64,000 nt of DNA from Cenococcum geophilum 1.58 (GCA_001692895.1 KV748252.1:248001-312000), one strand, 5' to 3'. Numbered from the stretch's first letter, positions 1 through 10,456 are shown. Program-made: numbers and translations. Notes: generated from the sequence alone by a model not told the origin.

Positions 1-567
1 TTTACTGTCGTAGTATGCATACTCGTCGACCATTTTCCACGCATCATTCCCAAGATATTTATCCAGCTCTTTGGCCGCATCCACCCACTCCTCATATGTA
101 TTTGTACTTTGTAAATTCCTCCGTAACCTCTCTCTTCGCCCTCGCCATGTGACCCAGTGCTCGTAAAGATAAATATATAGTCTTGTGAGCAAGTAAGATG
201 TACTTAGAAATAGCAACCAGCCGAAGGCCACTATGAGGAAGGGCCATTTCAGCAGGATGTAAACGAAACCCTCGCGAGTCTCATCCCTACCACGCCGAGC
301 CGATCGTTTCTGCTTCCTCCTTCTCCGAACCCGCTGATGTATGGGCCTCCAGTCGTTGAGCGCTGTGATGAAAGTTCTCGGTTTGGGAGCTTGGGCGGTG
401 AGGTCTTCCGCGGAAGGAGAATTCTCGGGAGCCGCGAGAGCTCTGGAAAATTGAGTGAAGTCGTCCTCGATCACGAAGTCATTATCGAAATCGGGAAGAA
501 GGGTGAAGTCGAATGCGGGGGCGGAGTAGGGAGCAGGGCCATCGGTCTCTTTCTTGACATCAGCCAT
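1..567 (-). CDS. Patatin-like phospholipase / triacylglycerol lipase, N-terminal part
   Basis: The reading frame is open from an ATG at 567 to the window edge (189 codons, no stop), so only the N-terminus is present. The protein has an acidic start (motif LLPDFDNDFVIEDDF, residues 23-37), a basic stretch at 79-92 and a long hydrophobic segment at about 101-137, followed by TWRGRRERLRR. This order resembles the N-terminal region of fungal patatin-domain lipases of the yeast Tgl3/4/5 group, which hydrolyse triacylglycerol or phospholipid at lipid droplets or ER membranes. The GXSXG catalytic domain would lie beyond the left edge, so the enzyme call rests on N-terminal resemblance only. It is head-to-head with the QRI7-like gene, 286 bp apart. 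Confidence 0.7.
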   Translation of the reverse strand, partial: MADVKKETDGPAPYSAPAFDFTLLPDFDNDFVIEDDFTQFSRALAAPENSPSAEDLTAQAPKPRTFITALNDWRPIHQRVRRRRKQKRSARRGRDETREGFVYILLKWPFLIVAFGWLLFLSTSYLLTRLYIYLYEHWVTWRGRRERLRRNLQSTNTYEEWVDAAKELDKYLGNDAWKMVDEYAYYDSK

Positions 568-853
568 GAGGAGAGGAAAAGCGTTCGATCATTGAAGCGT
601 TGGTGAAGGGGTGGTCGTATAGGCTAGGGGATATTTTGGCGGAATGGTGTGGTGACAGTCGGCGTTTGTTGGTCATGTCCGTAAAATCGGCATTCCATGT
701 GACGTCGTTACAGGTACATATGCAAGACCGCGCGAGACCCTGAATGGTCCGGGCTGTAAGGCGACTGCGCCCGTCGAGAAAGCTTCTTTTGCTATCGACA
801 TCCCACCGACATCCCACCAATATCCTACCAACAACCTGACCCAATTGACCCCT
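568..853. promoter_or_regulatory. Shared intergenic region of two divergent genes
   Basis: These 286 bp separate the ATG of the patatin-like gene (minus) from the ATG of the QRI7-like gene (plus), so both promoters must lie here or overlap the 5' ends. I see no clear TATA box. The ORFs that cross it on the minus strand lack homology-like composition and are taken as chance. Confidence 0.5.
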
Positions 854-2553
854 ATGCGCCCGTCTTCACTCCTCATGCGTACTCTCTCGCGCACTCGTGG
901 TCTTGGTTCTATCCTCCCAGCAAGAATATCTCGCATACTTGTGCACAACAGACGGCCACTCATTACTCTCGCCATAGAAACATCATGCGACGACACTTCT
1001 GTCGCCATACTTGAACATAGGGATCGCTCACGGTTTCCCAGGGCTGTTCTCCACTTCCACAAGAAGATAACCTCGAACAATTCTGTATACCAAGGTGTCC
1101 ATCCCATCGTATCACTTGAATCGCACCAAGAGAGTCTTGCAACTCTTATCAACGAAGCCATACAGGAGCTTCCCAGTGCAGATCTCCGCGAAGGTGATGA
1201 TGCAATTGCCGTCGCAAACCAAGCATGGCGAAGAAGAAAACCAGATTTCATCTCCGTCACCCGTGGCCCTGGCATGCGCTCCAACTTGTTCACTGGGCTC
1301 GATACCGCCAAAGGGCTAGCAGTAGCATGGCAGGTACTTGATACTAGACTGGGGGAAAGTAAATGGATTGAAGGCTAATGGTCTAGGTTCCTTTGGTAGG
1401 AGTACATCATATGCAAGCACACGCGTTGACACCACGTCTGGTTGCCGCATTGCAGCCGTCTGGGCAAGTCACTTCAGCGGGAGGCTTGAGTTGGAATATT
1501 TTCAGAAGTAACAATGGACCTGGTCCGAGCTCGAATAGCCCGGACTTTCCCTTCCTTTCCGTACTTGTATCCGGTGGTCACACCCTTCTCATCCACTCGA
1601 CTTCCTTGACGGACCATAGTATTCTTGCATCGACGTCCGACATTGCTATCGGCGATTGCTTAGATAAAATTGCCCGCGTTGTTCTTCCCGCAAACTTACT
1701 CACAACTCCAGAGGGTACTATGTACGGAGCACTGCTTGAGAAGTTTGCCTTCCCAGAGATGGTGAAGGAAGAAGTGTTGCAAGAAGATGACATCGAAGAA
1801 GATGTTGATTATGACGATTGCGAAAAATACAAATCTCCATACTTTTTGGAGGATCGCCCGGCCAAAGATTACGGCGAGGAAAATGCAGCTGCACAGGCAT
1901 ATGCTTACACAGCGCCAAAGAGCCGCGGCGAAGAACATACAAAACGAGTAACTGAGTGGGGCTGGGGATTCAGCCCGCCTCTTGCTAATTCAGCCGGTGG
2001 ACTCAAGTCCAAGAGCATGGAATTCAGCTTTACTGGGTTGGTGACAGCTGTGGAGCGTGTTGTCCGGTTTTCTATGGACAAGGCAACGGGGAAACTTAGC
2101 AAAGCTGAACGAGCAGCTAGCGACATTACGGAGGGAGAGCGAAGGGCCATTGCACGAGAAGCCATGCGAGCTGCCTTTGAGCACCTTACCGGCCGGGTGG
2201 TCATGGGTTTGGAAGAAATTAAAGCCAAAGATCCTGAAGCTGCAAAGTCAATCACATCCATAGTTGTAAGCGGCGGCGTGGCTGCCAATGGATATTTGCG
2301 ACACATGTGAGTCAAGCCGTTGAGCAGTATTCTCCCTTGCTAATTGACCAGAATTGGACGCATGCTCACCGAACGTGGCTACCCGAACATGCGGCTTATT
2401 TTTCCGCCTGCAAGTCTTTGCACAGACAACGCAGCGATGATTGGATGGGCTGGTATTGAAATGTTTAAAGCTGGGCACACTGATACGCTGTCGATTCGAG
2501 CTCTCAGGAAATGGCCGCTTGATCAACTACTACAGCCTCCAACGGGAAATTAG
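854..2553 (+). CDS. QRI7: Mitochondrial tRNA N6-threonylcarbamoyladenosine transferase (Qri7/OSGEPL1, Kae1/TsaD family)
   Basis: Three exons: 854-1333, 1387-2306, 2352-2553 (533 aa). Introns are 53 and 45 bp with GT-AG ends and CTAAT-type branch sites. The family transfers threonylcarbamoyl to A37 of ANN-decoding tRNAs; Qri7 is the stand-alone mitochondrial form. Seen in the protein: ITLAIETSCDDTSVAI after a basic, Ser/Arg-rich N-terminus (probable mitochondrial presequence), RGPGMRSNLFTGL, the metal-binding HHMQAH straddling the first splice site (His168/His172), FPFLSVLVSGGHTLL, IGDCLDKIARV and VVSGGVAANGYLR near the second splice site. The C-terminal exon has PASLCTDNAAMIGWAG. An acidic insertion of about 50 residues follows the DKIARV block. 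An upstream in-frame TTG exists, but ATG 854 is the first ATG in frame. Confidence 0.93.
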
Positions 2554-3565
2554 ACAAGAGATCTTGCGACGGTCTTAAGAGTCGCTCTACCTGCCCAGCT
2601 ATAGGTGGAAACCGAGCACAGGATTCAGCTGGCGCGTATAAGTCAGCTGGGAACTAGCCGACGTGGGCGGTTTTCCGTAATAGCCGCTATGTACCCACTG
2701 TCTAGGATTCTAAGGAGCATCCTGGGACGAGTGACCGAGGCTCTGCGAGTTCTAGTAAGCTGAGATGCAAAATTTGCCATGCACGACCTTCATGAAAATT
2801 AAAGGCAGAAGGTCAGCGAAGAACTATCGCCTCCGGGGCCTGGATGAGCAGGCTCGGCAAGTCGGTAGTGGATCGCGGCTGTGGAACGGAGATATTGTTC
2901 TAGATAGTTCAGAGTTGGACACGTTGTCTGTAGGTCATGAGCAGCCATGAGCAGATGTGAAGCTTCACGCCAACGACAGAGAGAATTTATCCCTGGGCCA
3001 ACCCCACATATGCAGGGCTTATATATATACAAGCTTCGTGTTCCTAACCCTAACGCTGGGCGAATTTCGGTTGCTGCCGGATCCGCGGAACGATGCTCAT
3101 CAAATTTACACCAGTTACCCGGTCCACTCCGCTTCCCCATATTCATCCCCACTATATTCTCCGTGCACTGTCCTATTTATATCTCTCCTATCATCCCACC
3201 CCAATCTTTCTCTCTCCTGAACTTAATACAAAATTACCGAATCAATGACTCGGCTCCCTACCTGCGGATGACTTTCCACTTGCGGCCCGTAATGCGGTCT
3301 GTAATGCAGCCATACAGAGGCCGATCGCATGTGAATAGATTATAGGTGGGACACAAAAGCTCAATTTCTCGTATTTTTCATCTGTCGTGAAGGTAACATG
3401 TCGGTCTAGACGGCAACAATACTCGTCGGGCAATGAGGCCAACGTCATATAACATTCCGCACTTCTCTCAACCTCCTTCCGTGACACCGTCCCACATCTC
3501 GTCATCGTCATCGTCATCGTTTTCTCTACAGCAGACTATCCACTAGTCTCGACGTCACCTCCAAC
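2554..3565. other. Intergenic, no gene seen
   Basis: About 1 kb between the QRI7-like gene and the secreted Cys-rich protein gene. Short ORFs here overlap each other on both strands and look random. A CT/CA-rich stretch at about 3120-3230 and a (TCATCG) microsatellite at 3502-3522 lie in what is probably the promoter/5' UTR of the downstream gene. Confidence 0.5.
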
Positions 3566-4229
3566 ATGCCAAACCTTCAAGCCAAGCTGCTAGCTCTCGC
3601 AGCTGTCATTTCAGCGTTAGTTCCCATCTCCAACCCAATTCCAACCCTACATCTCTCCACTGACAACCCCGGCCCCCCCCAGCTCCCTCGCCGCGGAAAA
3701 CTACAGCGCCTGCGCCCCCGAGCCCTGCTACACCATGACCGTCCCCGCAATCCTCCACTGCCCCATGCTGCCCGCCCTGACAACCGCCTGCCTCGAGCCC
3801 GACTGCATCCTGCTGACCACGACCACGATCCCAGGCCCCAACCCGGCCTGTCCAACCACGCCCACCGTCACCGCCTCGGGATCCTGCCCCACGGCCGCCA
3901 CGTGCCGCCGCGGCTGCGAGGTCTTCACCTCTACCGTCACCGGCCCCGCCTGGAGCTGTGCCTCCGGCCCTGACGCGACCAGCACCGCGGACGTGAGCCG
4001 GTACCGCCGCTCCGCCGCTCCGCACAACAAGACCTGCGCGATGACGACGACGACGGTCACGCGCCCGCTGCCGTGCCCGCTGCTCGTGCGTCCAGAGGAG
4101 CTGGTCGCGTGTCCGCTGGCGGTCGAGGAAGCGGTCGAGGTCCGGGAGCGCGATGTCGTGGCGGCTACGACCGGATTGCCCCGTTACGGTCGTGACGGCG
4201 ACGATGAAGTGTCCGACGTGTGCGGTTAG
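3566..4229 (+). CDS. Small secreted Cys/Thr-rich protein
   Basis: Two exons: 3566-3615 and 3683-4229 (198 aa), joined by a 67-bp intron that ends in a C-rich tract and CCAG. The start MPNLQAKLLALAAVISA is a good signal peptide, with processing probable near residue 20. The mature part has many cysteines in CxxEPC-, CPMLP- and CPTA-like spacings and TVT/TTT repeats, the look of fungal secreted wall or effector-like proteins; no named domain is recognised. The second exon is far richer in GC than its surroundings. From about 4153 another frame reads as a Cys-Pro-Thr-rich continuation to 4335 (SCPPLPASKITPV), so an unmodelled intron or a frameshift near 4090-4150 may alter the C-terminus. Confidence 0.6.
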
Positions 4230-4811
4230 CTGTCCGCCGCTTCCGGCGTCGAAGATTACGCCCGTGACGCTGGCGCCGGTGCCGGTGCTCTCGACGCTGG
4301 TTAGTGTGCCGAAGTCGACGGCTTGTACGGCGTGATAGGAGGGGGGAAAGTGGGTTGGGTGAGGGCAGGCTTATGGACTGTGGGTGAACGTCACGCAGAG
4401 ATGAAAGAATTCTGAAGATTTTGAGGGCGACGGGCATGCGAATTCTGCTTCTGATGTATGAAAATTACTGTGGTTTCGTACTTTGAAATAAAAGGCCGAT
4501 GCATCGAAAATGGATGAATGATACTAAGTCGTTTCGAAATTGTTTCAAAAGTGATATTAACAGATACTATAAATCTGTGGCAGAGCTTCATTGGACTGGA
4601 AATAACCGCGAAGAAGGATGTTTAAGAATTAGGGTATATGTGCCCACCCAAACACCGTCAAGACTCCCGCCCATTTCCTGGCCATGTTCGTACAAGTTTG
4701 AAGCAACCTTGAAACAACTCGCCACCGCAAATGCTCATCATTTACGGGACTTTTATTCAACAAGCTTCACTCATAGTCGATTAGGCTATGCCTACATTTC
4801 GTTCTCTAGGT

Positions 4812-4970
4812 TCGTTGCTCCAGCTTCTTAGGCTTCTTCGGTTTGGGAAACCCTTCAGCGGCTGAATCATTCTTCCCTTTCTCACTCCCCTTCCCATCCT
4901 CCGAAGACGCTGGCGACGCATTCGCCTTCGCTTTCTCCTCCTTCACAGTCGTTGCCCCTTCTTCACCGGC
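4812..4970 (-). pseudogene. Lysine-rich coding remnant
   Basis: On the minus strand a stop codon near 4829 closes a frame that reads upstream as a low-complexity tail rich in Lys, Glu, Ser and Ala (for example SEDGKGSEKGKNDSAAEGF, then PKPKKPKK). The frame is broken by stops just beyond 4965, while a neighbouring frame there reads KAAPVKKG, as if a base had been lost. No start and no upstream exon were found. It looks like the 3' end of a decayed gene; the parent is unknown. Confidence 0.3.
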
Positions 4971-5954
4971 GCGGCTTTATTAACTTCACAAGCATGAATG
5001 TGGTATTCCTCAACTTCGTTTGTTTCGCCATCTGGCCGCTACCCTCTACACTCTGTTATTTAGTAAAGCAGGTTTCAAAAGGCCCAGGATCTTCGTCCTC
5101 CTCTAGGATGATCCGTTGCTGCAGACCAGTATGTGCGGTAACGCCGTGGCTTCTCTCATCCCCTGAGGCCGAATCGAGTCCGTCGCTGCAAGGGCTGTTA
5201 TATATATATACGTTAGGACTAGGACTATTTCCCTAAGGGCGGCTCCGGTGAAGGCTTGACTCATAATACTAGGTGCGAGTTCTTGTCCTGTAGATCGTGA
5301 CCTATGTAGGTTTGAGGATATACCAGCTATTAAAAACTGATCCATACCATCATCAGAATGATAAGGATAAGACAAAGGAGGGCGAGGATGATGAGGGCAA
5401 AGACGCTGTTGAGGGCCACGCTGTTGGGAGAGTAATCTTAAAGTCTCCCACTCGTCATCATCATCCCACCAGTCACCCAGGCCCCTTTCAGAAAGTAGGA
5501 CGTTGGAATGAATGAGACTCGTTTTTGGCTTCAGTATGGGAGTACGAACCCACCGTTTCTAAAAGAGGAAGGGGTTGAGGTAATTTTATTTCCTGTCCCG
5601 CGCACGTTTCTTCAACTACATGATTACGTGGTATGGAGCTCCTGTTGGGATTGGTGATTGAGTGAATATGCCCCAACGCTATTAGCTCGCGGGCTTTCAT
5701 GCGGCGCGCATGTTCAAATAGAATTTCCGTTTCATGTGTGTCCAGTTCACGAAGTATTATGACATATTCGTTATCCGCCTGTGAATATTTTGAGCAACCC
5801 GGGGTACCGCAAGAATTCACACAAAAATCAACCGTACCTGATCTTATTCCCAAGGAAGGCCGTAATGGCGTAAAGTATCAATGCTAAGGTGGCGCGTGTG
5901 AATCTTTACATACGGGCTTTGGGTTTACAATTTGTTGTAGGTAAGTAGCCTGTG
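4971..5954. other. Gene-poor interval with one doubtful ORF
   Basis: No gene can be defended. A minus-strand ORF at 5488-5853 (121 codons, non-ATG start) has a coding-like stretch (motif ELDTHETEILFEHARRMKAR) but no start, domain or splice partner. A GAT/GAC-rich patch lies at 5340-5400 and a short (TA)n run at about 5200. Confidence 0.4.
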
Positions 5955-8279
5955 TCAGTCCAGGTAGTGGAGGTCATTTTCCTCCCGTTTCCCGGAACCT
6001 TGCCCCGATTCAAATTGAATAATCGGAAGAAGGTAGTCGAAGTCCCGGATAAAAGACGAGCGCTTTTGGTCGGGCCGTATCCCCGGTTGCTTCCCGGAAG
6101 CCATCGCCCGAATTTCTGTGAAGGTTAAAGTCTGCTCCTTAGCGGTCGCCATCCTGATATCGAATATAGAATCCAAAGTCAGTGACTGCACGTTAGGCTT
6201 TGCAGGCCGGTACTGGCCCAACTTATCCTCATGGTCGATATTTGCTACTTGTAGGTCTCCAAAATCTTTTCTCACAAGTTCCTCCGCCGCTTCCCGTACA
6301 CGCTGGATTTTCTCATCCAACTTCCCCTCAATCTTTTTCAGCTCTTCTTCCTTTTCACTTTTGTCTTGCTCTACCTTTATATGTTCTAGCTCTAGTTGGA
6401 GAAGAGCATTAGAGTCGCATTCCTCCCCAAAGGGTTTTATGTAATCCTCGCACTCGATTGTGGTTTTGGTTTCATGTTTGTCGAGGTTCGCGATTCTTTT
6501 GTCTTCTAGGCCTTTGTCCTCAGCACGCCCGAGATGGCGTAGACCCTATATTTAGATTGGCTTAGTGTGCGCTGCGTAAACTCTGTTACAGCCGATGCAG
6601 ACGCGCCGATGCGATGTCGTCGGAAATTTGTGTGTCGGATATTTGTGTATCGGTGACAGCGGTTTGAACCAAAAGATATGGTCATGCCCCCCAACAGCTT
6701 TCAGGCCCGGATCCTTGTGCTGACTCTCGACTTCTGCATCTGCTATCTCCAAATCTCCAAAGCCCGGTTTATGCACTTCTCTTGCCTGTCTTTGTAACTG
6801 GTTAAGCTCTGCCAATTCCTGCTTCATATGCTCCAATGCTTCCATTTTAGGGATATTCAAAATCCTGACGCGAGCAAAATCTGAAATTTGATCTTCGGGT
6901 GGTCCGATAGTGGCTTGACCAGGTATGGCGGGCTGTGGAGCAGCCGTTTGATATGAGATCATGTCGGTTTCGGTGACTGAGCCTAAATCCTCTATTCTTA
7001 AAGGTTCGACACAACGATAACACAGGCCGAAGTTTTCACTAGGTTACCGCAACAGTAAGAATGAGGTACGGTAAGGTGATGAAGAGAACGTTTTAGTTGC
7101 CGAAGGCATGCTTACCGCATAGTTTCAGCGATAACTTACCAATTAGTATCAGAACGTGGTAATTCTAGCACAGGCTCCAGGCACTTTGGACACATAGCCT
7201 GCTTACTCCCCTTTAATTTGAAAATCATACTCATATTAATCCTGCGTCCAGGTCTGAATGCTTTTTCGATTGCTCCTGATCGGACAACATCGGCCTTGGA
7301 GAACACATCATGCAAAACATATTCGCCTGTCTCGATTTTTTGTAGCCCAGGTACATTTGAGAACTTCCACTTCAACACAGTTTCAAAATGCTAGGTAATA
7401 TCAGCCAACTCTAAATAAATAGCTCGCACGTTTCAGCGCTTACCTCCCAGGTATCAAGCCACTGTATGTTAAGAGGACACAAGCGGTTATGGGCGTCCTC
7501 AAAGGTGACGGGTTTGTCAAATTCAACTTGCCGTGGCATTCTACTTAAGCCAAGTACGGTATCAAAAATTCGGAAGTTAGTTATTAATATCATTGCCATT
7601 ACGCTGCGGAATTCTTCCCAGTAACTGCATAATGGCTTAGCACTTGAGAACAAATAAACGAGTTTCCAAGTCTTACCGTGCGAGCGCTGAGACAATAACT
7701 GCGTGCGCCATTAGTTGGGTGACTTCACTCCGATCCACCTTAGCCCCTATACGGATAAGCGCTGTTTTGGTGTCATTATGAGCGGCAGTTGCAGAGGACC
7801 TAATTGGGTAAGCTGGTAGAAACTATGAAGGTATTAAAGGTCCTAGGTTCTTACATGATTATTTGGGACATCAAGATATTTAACGAAGCAACATGGCTTT
7901 GCAGCTGGGCTTGAAATCTTCTGACATCGTCTTTAGTATATAAGCTCCATTGAATTTTTCTTAAACCGTCCCTCCACTTCTGTATAGAGCCACCAGGCCT
8001 CAACGAAGGCTCATGTTTTTTAAGCCTGCCGAGGTATTCCAGGATTGTTTGACCAGCGTTTGCTGCGACGCATTTCAAGCCTTCGATCTGATCCTGGTTT
8101 GCGACTTCGAGACGATCGACACACTCCAAGGCCATTTTCAAGCTCTCTAGCTCTCGCACAACTCCATGATACTCCGCAGCAGCTCCAGTAGCGTCTTTAA
8201 GCGCGTTTATAGCTGTCACAAAGGTCTCTATGAACGCGATAAAGTCGCCGATCGAGACGCCAAATGGGAACATTGCCAA
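5955..8279 (-). CDS. Fungal ubiquitin-like-domain (ULD-type) protein with conserved N-terminal helical domain
   Basis: Six exons read from right to left: 8279-7855, 7799-7677, 7624-7444, 7390-7140, 7038-6696, 6545-5955 (637 aa). All junctions keep frame; the fifth donor (GTTGGG) is weak. The start MAMFPFGVSIGDFIAFIETF is the conserved opening of a large fungal family whose N-terminal helical domain resembles that of fungal NLR/STAND-like proteins. Exons 3-4 give RPVTFEDA-like (here KPVTFEDA), PLNIQWLDTWE and RRINMSMIF, then CPKC: the signature of the fungal ubiquitin-like domain. The C-terminal half is charged and coiled-coil-like, with two FGDL[EQ] repeats. Function is unknown. It sits beside the transposon cluster at 8.4-10.5 kb. 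Confidence 0.75.
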
Positions 8280-8391
8280 ACAGACCGGTAAGGTTAAGAG
8301 GTGTATGGTTCTTCGTTAACCGCCCGTAATTAAGGATGTTAAGGAACTCTTAAGGCTGAGCTCGTGGCCTTGCCAGCTGATGGGACGGGGC

Positions 8392-8489
8392 GCAGCTCGG
8401 CGTAGTCACGGAAAAACTCGGCGTGGCCGGAAGGTTAAACTGAAAGTTCTGGCCACGCCGAGTTTTTCCGTGACCACGCCGAGCTGCGA
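8392..8489. repeat. Near-perfect 41-bp inverted repeat (hairpin-forming, MITE-like)
   Basis: Arms 8392-8432 and 8449-8489 pair at 39 of 41 positions around a 16-bp spacer; both mismatches are transitions. Each arm itself contains CTCGGCGT twice. No clear target-site duplication flanks it. It lies 16 bp left of the hAT target duplication. Confidence 0.8.
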
Positions 8490-8602
8490 CCTAATAAGAC
8501 ACCTGTGCTAATTAGGGGTGCGATCCGTCCGAAATGTGAATCCTGATCTAACCGGATTCGGAAGGTCCGGATCCTGACCGAAATTCTGAGCCGGATCCTC
8601 TA

Positions 8603-8734
8603 TCCCTTCGACCGCTGGCGTCCAACGCCAAGGCCGCACGGACAGCTATACCCTGATGGCAGCTACACAAAAGTACATATGATTGGCTAGATCCCTTATC
8701 GATAACGTTGGACCCAACTCAGCGGTCGAAGGGA
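8603..8734. mobile_element. Tc1/mariner-type MITE nested in the hAT element
   Basis: A 132-bp element with perfect 15-bp terminal inverted repeats TCCCTTCGACCGCTG, flanked by TA on both sides (8601-8602 and 8735-8736). TA duplication is the hallmark of Tc1/mariner insertions. It has no coding capacity. Its position inside the hAT copy shows that it arrived later. Confidence 0.75.
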
Positions 8735-8835
8735 TATTTTAAAGGCCTAGATTTTGACGATTCTCCGGGTTTTATATAAGAGATTTTAGAGATAATATTA
8801 CGATGCATGACGTTAGGCGATTATAGGATTTTATT

Positions 8836-9057
8836 CTAACTTTGTTTTAGCTGTAGTTCAGCTAAATCCTTTGCAAATAGTAAGGCTTTGTATTTCTCGC
8901 AGCTAGATAGGTAAGCACGCAGCATATTAGTTTTCCACGATCGTTCGTAGCCGCAATGGGTGCATTGGGCTCGCTTAGTCTTCGCGCCTTCCTTCCTGAA
9001 CTTCCGGAAGGCGACTGCGATATTAAGATCCTTATTTCTACCACGTTTAGTAGACAT
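8836..9057 (-). pseudogene. hAT transposase remnant, BED zinc-finger exon
   Basis: A 73-codon ORF reads MSTKRGRNKDLNIAVAFRKF and then a zinc-finger motif with CTHCGYERSW, a second Cys in SSCEKY, and basic spacing. This matches the BED-type DNA-binding start of fungal hAT transposases. The DDE catalytic region and the dimerisation domain are missing. The ORF itself is not interrupted, so it could still give a short DNA-binding peptide, though expression is unknown. Confidence 0.65.
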
Positions 9058-9604
9058 ATTAGTGGTAATAGAGCTTTGAATCGTCGAGAAGATGACGATT
9101 TAGTTTTGGTGGGGGGCCGTGCGAGTAGATTTGCACGCTGACATAATAACTTAAATTAAGGTTACACTAATCAGAGGCCTAGGATTTTAAAAGACGCTAG
9201 TGACTGTGCGAAACCTGACCGAAATTAATTCGGACGTCCGCAAATCCACCCCTAGTGCTAATATATCGAACGCTATGACTAAAATGGCGTAGTGACAGTT
9301 GCTTTTTTGGCAACATCAAACGGTAGGTACTCCGTATCCCGTCAACTATCCTACGTTATCGATAAGAATATGGCCAATTAGACAGCATGGATTAAGTACG
9401 GTTCCTTAGTGTTATATGCACGGGCCATACATTATTGATACTGTAGTACCCTAACGGGAAGATGTATAAATTTAGGACACCAAGGATTAAAGACTATGAT
9501 TATTTTGTTTTAATTACCTCTAACTTTCGATGCAATTGTATACCATGGCACCCAGCTATCTACAGATGTGGGTGTTCCGAACGCTGTAAATCTATTCCCG
9601 AGAG

Positions 9605-10456
9605 CAGGGTTTCAAATCAATCAACGAGATTTCAATATTGAATTGAATTAATTGCCAAGACTCAATCAATTCAACCAACTGAGAGTTCGTTGGCTTGGCA
9701 ACCCAATCAATCTGGAGGCCCTGATTGAATTGATTTAGTTAATAAATAATAAAGTTTTTGATATTATATAGATATATTATATACTAGAGTTAACAAGTCA
9801 TGATGCCCTAAACCTTATTTTTCTTGATCTCCCTCACAAAAAAAAGTTTACCCGAGTGTTTACACCGCCACATCGCCGCCAGAGTCTCAGCAGGTAAGGA
9901 GAGCTCTATCACCACTATGGTTTCCAACGCGTCAGATAATGACCATACGGCGATTGGCTTGCACGAGCAGGTTACCCTAAGGACATTCAATGTACCAATC
10001 CGATTGCATATTGGCAAGCCGGGGTGAAGGAGACCCTATCCACGACTCGCTCGCATGGCTCTCGATTTGACCAATGTCGTCAGACCCAACGCATATCTAG
10101 CCTCACGGGCTTGCTCCTCACTGCCAATCGCGCACGACTACAATCTGATATAATTGGAGCCTCAATGGCGGTAGGATCATGGGATAAGGAAGGCGTAATT
10201 GATATGGTAGATGGGCAGCTGAAGCGGCCGTAGAAAGGAAAGGCATAGATGCGGCAGGAAGGCAAGTCAGCACCACCATGTCAAGACTCGCGATAGCTGC
10301 TGACTCCTTTACCAGTTGAATTCAGTTGAAATGGTTGCCAAGATCTCAATATTGAGTCAACCGATTCAACCAACTGAGCTCTCTTTACAAAGCTTTCAAT
10401 TCAACCGATTCAAGGCCTCAGTTGAGTTGAGTTGAGTTGATTGATTTGCAACCCTG
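9605..10456. mobile_element. Second hAT-like element, non-coding
   Basis: An 852-bp element with 21-bp terminal inverted repeats matching at 20 positions (CAGGGTT[T/G]CAAATC then AATCAAC). The flanks CCCGAGAG (9597-9604) and CTTGAGAG (10457-10464) look like an 8-bp duplication changed by two C-to-T transitions. Subterminal regions share motifs (TTGCCAAGA, TTCAACCAACTGAG). An AT-rich patch lies near 9740-9780. No transposase-like protein is readable, so it is non-autonomous or fully decayed. Confidence 0.7.

Larger units (their letters stand above)
8513..9254 (-). mobile_element. hAT-superfamily element, internally deleted
   Basis: The 742-bp element starts TAGGGGTG and ends CACCCCTA (perfect 8-bp terminal inverted repeat, imperfect for about 25 bp to TCCGAA). 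It is bracketed by the 8-bp direct repeat GTGCTAAT at 8505-8512 and 9255-9262, the target duplication length of hAT transposons. Inside, on the minus strand, is a BED-like zinc-finger ORF, as expected for the N-terminus of a hAT transposase; the catalytic part is absent. A second, TA-flanked element is nested at 8603-8734. Confidence 0.85.

Noticed and set aside
673..1311. 212-codon minus-strand ORF
   Set aside because: It lies antisense to exon 1 of the QRI7-like gene, whose plus-strand motifs and splice sites are clear; composition is typical of an antisense shadow.
3045..3056. Telomere-like CTAACCCTAACG
   Set aside because: Only two imperfect units inside ordinary intergenic DNA; no array.
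5488..5853. Possible small minus-strand gene
   Set aside because: Partly coding-like but with no ATG, no splice partner and no domain; kept only as a note in the interval entry.
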